Source of the DNA: an uncultured Eubacteriales bacterium
GTDB lineage: Bacteria > Bacillota > Clostridia > Oscillospirales > Oscillospiraceae
Assembly: GCA_900546415.1 (NCBI GenBank)
Contig: URCY01000024.1
Location: 1 to 25,709 of the forward strand
Reading direction: 5' to 3'
Length of the DNA: 25,709 nt
Positions 20,891-25,709 of this stretch are shown here, piece after piece. The notes beneath the pieces were generated by a model, which had not been told where the DNA came from, ran no database searches, and saw only the letters and a list, made by a program, of their open reading frames with translations. Made by a program: the position numbers and the translations under genes. Each line of letters begins with the position of its first letter. Position 1 is the stretch's first letter.

Positions 20891-20922
20891 CGGAGTGCGG
20901 CCGGCGGCCGCACTCCGTTTTT
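20891..20922 (+). terminator. Terminator after small membrane protein
   Basis: A perfect 12-bp stem, CGGAGTGCGGCC / GGCCGCACTCCG with a GGC loop and a T-run, lies 17 bases after the stop. Confidence 0.92.
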
Positions 20923-20960
20923 ATTCCGTCGCAGGGCGACATATCCGTGCATGGCCGCAG

Positions 20961-21032
20961 CCGTGCTTCGGTTCGGGATACCATACCTTCGGCTTTAAGA
21001 TTGCCACGGCCGCGTTGCGGCCTCGCAATGAC
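20961..21032 (+). repeat. B-type palindromic repeat, copy 6
   Basis: CGTGCTTCGGTTCGGGATAC, CATACCTTCGGCTTTAAGAT, TGCCACGGCCGCGTTGCGG, CCTCGCAATGAC. It is almost the same as copy 4. Here about 88 bases of AT-richer, unremarkable sequence (21033-21120) separate it from terminator hairpin T4, whereas in copies 3, 4 and 5 the hairpin follows within four bases. Confidence 0.84.
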
Positions 21033-21120
21033 ACAAATTCGTAGGCTTTTCCATTAATTTAGCACTTTAAACCGATGAACCAGCGTATAAGAAGTTCTAT
21101 GATATAGACCATGCAGGATA

Positions 21121-21158
21121 GAAAACGGCAGGTTTTTTTCATAAAACCCGCCGTTTTC
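21121..21158. terminator. Terminator hairpin T4 (altered GGTAGG-type stem)
   Basis: GAAAACGGCAGGTTTT pairs with AAAACCCGCCGTTTTC with one mismatch. Compared with T1 and T2 both arms have changed (CGGC/GCCG in place of TGGT/ACCA), so pairing is kept. On the minus strand it follows pheT and the array A3 and should end the pheST transcript. Confidence 0.78.
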
Positions 21159-21180
21159 GTGTTCGTAATGTTTGAAATCC

Positions 21181-21358
21181 GTCGCGGAGCGACACCGCCA
21201 TAGCGTCCCTTCCGGGACGCTATATCATGCGGCCGCGAGGCCGTATATCACATGCGCAAGCATATATCACTCAGCCGGAGGCTGAATATCATTGCGAAGC
21301 GCTATTTCCTGCGGGCGCGATGCGGCAGGGCCACGCGGTGAAATTCAGCCTTTGGCCG
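21181..21358. repeat. Hairpin array A3 with an inverted unit near pheT
   Basis: The units are GTCGC-GGA-GCGAC, AGCGTCCC-TTCC-GGGACGCT, GCGGCC-GCGA-GGCCGT, ATGC-GCAA-GCAT, TCAGCC-GGA-GGCTGA and a weaker TGCGAAGCGC region, with linkers ATATCAT or ATATCAC in place of ATTTCAC. The order equals that of A1 and A2, while unit 2 and unit 5 differ from them on both arms. Near 21339-21358 a unit of type 5 (GCTCGGCC-AAA-GGCTGA on the minus strand) lies in the opposite orientation with its GTGAAAT linker. Confidence 0.84.
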
Positions 21359-21379
21359 AGCGGAAGATCCTGCGAAGCC

Positions 21380-23767
21380 TTACCGCAGCCTTGCGCCGAG
21401 ATCCGCCTCGAGCTTTTCGAGGACGGCCTTGACCTCGCCGTCGGAATCGGCGTCGGTCAGGGTACGCTCGTCGGAGCGGAGCGTCAGCGAGAAGGCGACG
21501 CTCTTCTTTCCGGCGTCGATGCCCTTGCCGCGATAGATGTCAAACAGCTTGACGCTGCGCAGGAGCTTGCCCCCGGCGGAGCGGATGCAGTCGACGAGCT
21601 GGGCGACCGTGACGCTCTCGTCGCAGACGACGGCGATGTCGCGGTTGACGGTCGGGTACTTGGGAAGCGGGTGGAAGGTCTTCGGCGGGCAGAGCAGCGC
21701 GCTCAGCGCGGTGAAATCCAGCTCGGCGGCGTAAATTTCGGAATCGATGCCGTAATTCTTCGCAACGAGCGGATGCACCTGTCCGAACACGCCGACCTCG
21801 ACGCCGCCGACGCGCACGCCGGCGCAGCGGCCGGGATGGTAGCTCGGGTTATCCTTGACGGCGTAATACTCCGCCGGGCGGACGTTCATCGCGGTGAAAA
21901 TCGCCTCGATCTCGCCCTTCAGGGTGAAGAAATCCTCGCCCTCGCCGTAGGTGCCGAGCAGCAGGTGCTTCGGCTCGTCGGGCAGGGTCTGCCCCTCTCT
22001 GGGCAGGTAGACCTTGGCCAGCTCATAGAGCTTGCAGGCGTCGTTGTGATAGGCATTGTTATGAGACAGAACCGCGAGCATGGACGGCAGGGCGATCGTG
22101 CGCATGACGGACGCGTCCTCGCCAAGCGGGTTCTGGATGCGCATGGGCTTGCGCAGGGGGGACTCCTGCGGCAGACGGATGAGGTCGAAGCTCGTCGGCG
22201 AGACGAAGGAATAGGTCAGAATTTCGCTGTAGCCCAGCGCGCGGCAGGCCGCGCCCGTGCGGCTCTCGAGCACCATTGTGCCGGTGTAGCCGCCCTCGGC
22301 GGTCGCGCTGCGGAAGGCGGTCGTCGGGATCTCGTTATAGCCGTACATACGGCCGACCTCCTCGGCAATATCGGCCATCTGCACAAGGTCGGGGCGGAAG
22401 GACGGCACAAGGATCGTGCGCCCCTCGACGGGGATCTCGAGACGGCGCAGATAGGCGATCATGTCCGCCTCGGAAATGTCCGTGCCGAGCAGGGCGTTGA
22501 TGCGCTCCGGCTCGAGCGCGACCGTGCGCGGCTCGGGGATGCGGTTGAGAATGTCGATCATGCCGTCGACGACCTCGCCCGCGCCGAGCAGCTCGACCAG
22601 CTCGCAGGCGCGGTTCACGGCCGGGAGGGTCAGCAGCGGATCGATGTTCTTCTCGAACTTGCCGGAGGCCTCGGTGCGCATACCGAGCGCCAGCGCGGTC
22701 TGGCGGATGGACGTGCCGTCGAAATTCGCCGACTCAAAGACGACGTCGACCGTATCGTCCACGATCTCGCTGTTTTCGCCGCCCATAACGCCGGCAAGGC
22801 CGATCGGCTTCTCGCCGTCGGCGATGACGAGCATCCCGGCCTTGAGCGGGCGCACGACGCCGTCGAGCGTGGTCAGGCACTCGCCCTCCTCGGCGCGGCG
22901 CACGACGATCTTCTTCGTGCCGATGTAGCGATAGTCAAAGGCGTGCATCGGCTGGCCGTATTCGAGCATGACGTAGTTCGTGATGTCGACGATGTTGTTG
23001 ATCGGGCGCACGCCGTTGGCGCGCAGACGCTGGCGCAGCCACTTCGGCGACGGGGCGATCCTGACGTTGCGCACCATGCGCGCGGTATAGCGGCGGCAGA
23101 GGTCCTCGGCCGGGACCTCGACGTCGAGCAGGTCGCAGAGCGCGCCCTCGGCGCCGCCCCGCACGACCGGCTCGTGGTGCTTCATCGGGCGGTCGAAGGC
23201 TGCGGCGGCCTCGCGCGCCAGACCGATGATGGAATAGCAGTCCGGGCGGTTGTTGGTGATTTCAAAATCGACGACGGTGTCGTTGTTGCCGATGACAAGG
23301 TTGATGTCGTCGCCGGGCTTGCAGTCCTCCTGCAGGATCCAGATGCCGTCCTCGATGGCATAGGGGAAGTCGTTGAGCGTCAGCCCCAGCTCCTTGAGCG
23401 AGCAGAGCATCCCGTTGGAGACCTCGCCGCGCAGCTTGCCCTTGGTGATGTGTACGCCGCCGGGCAGGCGCGAATTATGCAGCGCGGCCGGGACAAGGTC
23501 GCCCTCGCGGACGTTCTGCGCGCCGGTGACGATCTGCACCGGCTCGCCCTGCCCCACGTCGACCTGACAGATCCACATATGGTCGGAGTTCGGGTGGCGC
23601 TCCATGGAGCAGACCCGGCCGACGACGACGTTTTTGATCTCGGCGTCCATGCGCTCATAGGTCTCGACCTTCTGGCCGGCGACGGTCAGCGTTTCGACAA
23701 AGTCCTTGTCCGAAATGTCGGAAAGGTCCACAAAATCTTCATTGATCCAGTTGCGGTTCAGTTTCAT
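21380..23767 (-). CDS. pheT: Phenylalanine--tRNA ligase beta subunit
   Basis: The 795-residue protein is the beta subunit of the alpha2-beta2 enzyme that charges tRNA-Phe. It has the usual layout: N-terminal MKLNRNWINEDFVDLSD, an EMAP/tRNA-binding OB domain at about 40-150 (VVGRVCSMERHPNSDHMWIC), the B3/B4 editing region in the middle (NNRPDCYSIIGLAREAAAAF, RPINNIVDITNYVMLE), a B5 domain near 400-470, the inactive catalytic-like core and the ferredoxin-fold anticodon-binding domain at the end (FHPLPKYPTVNRDIAVVCDE). The ATG at 23767 has AAGGAGG upstream, 12 bases after pheS. The stop is followed by array A3 and terminator T4. Confidence 0.97.
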   Translation of the reverse strand: MKLNRNWINEDFVDLSDISDKDFVETLTVAGQKVETYERMDAEIKNVVVGRVCSMERHPNSDHMWICQVDVGQGEPVQIVTGAQNVREGDLVPAALHNSRLPGGVHITKGKLRGEVSNGMLCSLKELGLTLNDFPYAIEDGIWILQEDCKPGDDINLVIGNNDTVVDFEITNNRPDCYSIIGLAREAAAAFDRPMKHHEPVVRGGAEGALCDLLDVEVPAEDLCRRYTARMVRNVRIAPSPKWLRQRLRANGVRPINNIVDITNYVMLEYGQPMHAFDYRYIGTKKIVVRRAEEGECLTTLDGVVRPLKAGMLVIADGEKPIGLAGVMGGENSEIVDDTVDVVFESANFDGTSIRQTALALGMRTEASGKFEKNIDPLLTLPAVNRACELVELLGAGEVVDGMIDILNRIPEPRTVALEPERINALLGTDISEADMIAYLRRLEIPVEGRTILVPSFRPDLVQMADIAEEVGRMYGYNEIPTTAFRSATAEGGYTGTMVLESRTGAACRALGYSEILTYSFVSPTSFDLIRLPQESPLRKPMRIQNPLGEDASVMRTIALPSMLAVLSHNNAYHNDACKLYELAKVYLPREGQTLPDEPKHLLLGTYGEGEDFFTLKGEIEAIFTAMNVRPAEYYAVKDNPSYHPGRCAGVRVGGVEVGVFGQVHPLVAKNYGIDSEIYAAELDFTALSALLCPPKTFHPLPKYPTVNRDIAVVCDESVTVAQLVDCIRSAGGKLLRSVKLFDIYRGKGIDAGKKSVAFSLTLRSDERTLTDADSDGEVKAVLEKLEADLGARLR

Positions 23768-23779
23768 CTCGGCACCTCC

Positions 23780-24823
23780 TTAGAATTGAGACAGGAAACG
23801 GACATCGTTGTCGAAGATCAGGCGCAGGTCGTTGAAGCGCAGGCGCCCCATGGCCATGCGCTCCAGACCGATGCCGAAGGCGAAGCCGGAGTATTTTTTG
23901 CTGTCGATCCCGCAGCCCTCGAGCACCTTCGGGTGCACCATGCCGGCGCCCAGCAGCTCGATCCAGCCCTCGCCGTGGCAGGTCGAGCAGACCTGCCCGT
24001 CGGTCTCGCCCGTGCCGTGGCACTTGAAGCACTGCATGTCGACCTCGCAGCTCGGCTCGGTGAAGGGGAAATGGTGCGGACGGAAGCGCACGACGGCGTC
24101 CTCGCCGTAGAGCCGCTTGATGAGCGTCTCGAGCGCGCCCTTGAGGTCGCCCATGGTGATGCCCTCGTCGACGACCAGACCCTCGATCTGGTGGAACATC
24201 GGCGAATGGGTCGCGTCGGCCTCGTCCTTGCGGAAGACGCGCCCGGGCGCGAGGATGCGGATGGGCGGCTGCTGCTGCTCCATCACGCGGATCTGCATCG
24301 GGCTGGTCTGCGTGCGCAGCAGGACGGAATCGTCGTCGTTGAAATAGAACGTGTCGGAGCGGTCGCGGGACGGATGCCCCTCCTCGATGTTCAGGCGGGT
24401 GAAATTATAGCTGGCCTCCTCGACCTCCGGGCCGTCGACGATCGTATAGCCCATGCCGACGAAGATCTCCTTGACCTCCTGCAGCACCTTGTTCATCGGG
24501 TGCTGATGCCCCATCGGGAATTCCTTGCCGGGGACGGTCACGTCGATGGCCTCCGCCGCAAGGCGCTTTTCCAGCGCGGCGGCCTCCAGCTCGGCCTTGC
24601 GGCGCTCGAGCTGCGCCTCGACCTCGGCGCGCACGCCGTTGGCCAGCTGACCCATGACCGGGCGCTCCTCGGCGGACAGCTTGCCCATCTGCTTCAGGAC
24701 GGCGGTCAGCTCGCCCTTTTTGCCCAGAACCCTGACGCGCAGCGCGTCGAGCGCGGGCGCGTCGGCGGCGGCGTGGATGGCTTGCAGCGCCTGCGCCTTG
24801 ATCTGTTCCAATTGCTCTTTCAT
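23780..24823 (-). CDS. pheS: Phenylalanine--tRNA ligase alpha subunit
   Basis: The 347-residue protein has an N-terminal coiled coil (about 1-95), then the class II catalytic core: HPMNKVLQEVKEIFVGMGY near 108, motif 2 FRKDEADATHSPMFHQIEG (197-215) and motif 3 GFAFGIGLERMAMGR (313-327). An insertion with two CxxC pairs (C265/C268 and C279/C282) before GWIELLGAGMVHPKVL looks like a zinc knuckle, a variation found in some bacterial PheS proteins. The ATG at 24821-24823 has AAGGAGA seven bases upstream. The frame stays open through the leader and into the MITE, but that extension is excluded because it reads through the T-box terminator. Expression is controlled by a T-box for uncharged tRNA-Phe. 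Confidence 0.97.
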   Translation of the reverse strand: MKEQLEQIKAQALQAIHAAADAPALDALRVRVLGKKGELTAVLKQMGKLSAEERPVMGQLANGVRAEVEAQLERRKAELEAAALEKRLAAEAIDVTVPGKEFPMGHQHPMNKVLQEVKEIFVGMGYTIVDGPEVEEASYNFTRLNIEEGHPSRDRSDTFYFNDDDSVLLRTQTSPMQIRVMEQQQPPIRILAPGRVFRKDEADATHSPMFHQIEGLVVDEGITMGDLKGALETLIKRLYGEDAVVRFRPHHFPFTEPSCEVDMQCFKCHGTGETDGQVCSTCHGEGWIELLGAGMVHPKVLEGCGIDSKKYSGFAFGIGLERMAMGRLRFNDLRLIFDNDVRFLSQF

Positions 24824-24853
24824 TCCATGATCTCCTTGCTTCAGAATGTGATG

Positions 24854-24893
24854 AAAAAATAAAAAAATCCTCCGTCCGAAAGGGGACGAAAGA
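24854..24893 (-). terminator. T-box terminator before pheS
   Basis: On the minus strand CTTTCGTCC (24885-24893) pairs with GGACGGAGG (24869-24877) across a CCTTTC loop, followed by ATTTTTTATTTTTT. The 5' arm is the same sequence that pairs with GCGGAAG of the T-box motif in the antiterminator, so the two structures exclude each other. Confidence 0.9.
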
Positions 24894-24897
24894 CTAA

Positions 24898-25057
24898 GGG
24901 ACCTCTGAATAAATCGGCTGCGGCGCTCAGCGGATCTTTTGCCCCAACTTGTCGGTTTGAAAATCTTGAAATACACAAAGTATTCCTGCGATTTCCAAAC
25001 CTCGATTTGGAACAAAATCCCTCGCTGACCGCTCTTGCGATTTAATCAGAGCTTCCC
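24898..25057 (-). mobile_element. MITE copy 3, inserted in the pheST T-box
   Basis: The 160-bp element has ends GGGACCTCTGAATAAATCG and CGATTTAATCAGAGCTTCCC (plus strand) and the same interior as copies 1 and 2 in reverse orientation. It is flanked by TAA on both sides (24895-24897 and 25058-25060), a 3-bp target duplication. It lies between the T-box motif and the terminator stem. No transposase is encoded. Confidence 0.92.
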
Positions 25058-25060
25058 TAA

Positions 25061-25328
25061 CTTCCGCGGTACCACCCGCAATTCGCGGCTGACACCGCGC
25101 ACTCTGACCGATAACGGAGCGACCCGTCCGAGCCTACTTGCGCAAGCGCGCGTTCAGTCGGAGGCTCACGGGGGAAGGCCGAAGCGTTCGCGGCAGGCGC
25201 TCGCAGCAACGCGCCCTCTCTGAAGCCGACGGAAAAACGATCGACAGCCCGATCATTGCCTGTTTCGGGAATGCTGCGCGCCGGTTTCGCAAAAATCGCG
25301 CGAAAAAGCGGCGCATTCCTTATAATTA
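25061..25328 (-). promoter_or_regulatory. T-box riboswitch leader (tRNA-Phe responsive)
   Basis: On the minus strand the T-box motif GGTGGTACCGCGGAAG spans 25061-25076, preceded by GCGG. Upstream in the RNA are AGAGAGGGCGC (25211-25221 region) and GGCGCGTTGCTGCGAGCGCC, typical of the distal part of Stem I, followed by the descending strand with two possible UUC phenylalanine specifiers (GAA on the plus strand at 25181-25183 and 25174-25176). UGGU in the bulge would pair with the free ACCA end of uncharged tRNA. The gene it controls, pheST, agrees with a Phe specifier. Confidence 0.9.
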
Positions 25329-25333
25329 TTCTC

Positions 25334-25362
25334 ATTCTATCACAAGTTTTCAAACTTCGCAA
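25334..25362 (-). promoter_or_regulatory. pheST promoter
   Basis: On the minus strand TTGCGA (25357-25362), a 17-bp spacer and TAGAAT (25334-25339) give an expected transcript start near 25327, just upstream of the T-box Stem I. The leader is then about 500 bases, of which 160 are MITE. Confidence 0.78.
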
Positions 25363-25520
25363 GTAAAAGTTGCATCCTTTTCGTTACAACAGAAAGTTTT
25401 TCCGGCGGATGCCGCAATTTGTCGAATCGGGGATCCTATATTTATATAGGTATAAGCCTCTGAAGCGTTCCATTGAGAGGCGGCGGCAATCATACAGATG
25501 ATTTTCGTGTATTTCTTCAT
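25350..25520 (-). CDS. Small ORF of unknown function (doubtful)
   Basis: A 56-codon frame starts at ATG 25518-25520 with AAAGGAT six bases upstream. The product begins MKKYTKIICMIAAASQWNAS and has a few cysteines near the end. It does not resemble any family I know. Its 3' end overlaps the pheST promoter and its composition is AT-rich. It may be a real small peptide, the remnant of a broken gene, or chance. Confidence 0.3.
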   Translation of the reverse strand: MKKYTKIICMIAAASQWNASEAYTYINIGSPIRQIAASAGKTFCCNEKDATFTCEV

Positions 25521-25551
25521 AAGCGTTATCCTTTCTGATTCTGTTTCAGGG

Positions 25552-25585
25552 GCAAAAAATAACGCCCACATGTTCTGTGAGCGTT
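25552..25585 (-). terminator. Terminator of the gene at the window end
   Basis: On the minus strand AACGCTCACA pairs with TGTGGGCGTT (one G-U pair) across a five-base loop, followed by ATTTTTT. It lies about 20 bases after the stop of the partial gene at 25604. Confidence 0.9.
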
Positions 25586-25603
25586 ACTGCTGCAATATTG
25601 ATT

Positions 25604-25709
25604 TCAGATACAAAATGCGGCATAGAGCGGAACGGTTTTTTTGTTGTCCTCAAGGCCGAAGTTTTTGGCAGAGAGCTTGATCGCATAAGCGGGCTTGTAG
25701 GTGTCCATA
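25604..25709 (-). CDS. C-terminal end of an unidentified protein (partial)
   Basis: The minus-strand frame enters from the right edge and ends at a TGA at 25604-25606. The last 34 codons read MDTYKPAYAIKLSAKNFGLE followed by DNKKTVPLYAAFCI. A terminator follows. The sequence is lysine-rich and looks like real coding sequence, but the fragment is too short for me to name a family. The methionine at the edge may be internal. Confidence 0.6.
   Translation of the reverse strand, partial: MDTYKPAYAIKLSAKNFGLEDNKKTVPLYAAFCI

Noticed and set aside
21227..24862. 1211-codon plus-strand open frame
   Set aside because: It is the antisense shadow of pheT and pheS, caused by high GC at third positions. 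No motif, promoter or ribosome site supports it.
24824..25015. N-terminal extension of PheS through the MITE
   Set aside because: The frame stays open into the mobile element, but it would pass through the T-box terminator and upstream of the proper ribosome site. PheS from 24823 already has normal length.

Overview
The window is about 25.7 kb of GC-rich DNA that looks like the chromosome of a spore-forming Bacillota, most likely a Clostridia member of the Oscillospiraceae type. The pointers are GerA-family germination genes, an SLH-domain surface protein, IreB, a PerR plus reverse-rubrerythrin pair, a T-box in front of pheST, BioY, and strong TTGACA/TATAAT promoters with AGGAGG ribosome sites. 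No phage, plasmid or CRISPR gene is visible. The family placement is an inference from gene content and composition, not from a database search.

Layout. 1-450: the 5' end of a 16S rRNA gene (minus strand), its leader and two near-consensus tandem promoters. 450-5410: a split gerA-type locus on the minus strand (gerAA, a very short gerAC-like gene, then a gerAB-like permease), interrupted by repeats and a plus-strand SLH protein gene. 5613-7354: ireB, then a small conserved protein and an SH3/NlpC-P60 cell-wall hydrolase. 7473-9675: a three-gene polar amino-acid ABC importer. 10121-13220: nnrD, a lipoprotein, alr and mazF, an order close to the acpS-ydcC-alr-mazEF region of Bacillus but without mazE. 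13662-14663: perR and reverse rubrerythrin, with a Fur/PerR-type operator. 15105-16623: a DUF4177 protein and a membrane acyltransferase. 17031-18290: diaminopropionate ammonia-lyase. 18658-20873: bioY divergent from birA, then a nitroreductase and a small membrane protein. 21380-25339: pheST under T-box control. The end holds a small doubtful ORF and the C-terminus of an unidentified gene.

The most unusual content lies between genes. (1) Arrays of five to six short hairpins joined by an ATTTCAC-like linker lie directly after the stop codons of minus-strand genes. The hairpins keep the same order in three loci, but their stems differ by compensatory changes. (2) These arrays are followed, in the transcript direction, by a terminator whose stem sequence is itself repeated between loci, and then by a palindromic TCATTGCGAGG-type repeat. 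Together they form a composite 3'-end module. (3) A 160-bp inverted-repeat element (MITE) occurs in three full copies and one fragment. One full copy sits exactly in the apical loop of the T-box antiterminator of pheST, flanked by a TTA target duplication.

Functionally the genes are a mix of housekeeping (Phe-tRNA synthetase, alanine racemase, NAD(P)HX repair, biotin uptake and ligation), envelope and sporulation (SLH, NlpC/P60, Ger), oxidative defence (PerR/reverse rubrerythrin) and amino-acid metabolism (ABC importer, DpaL).
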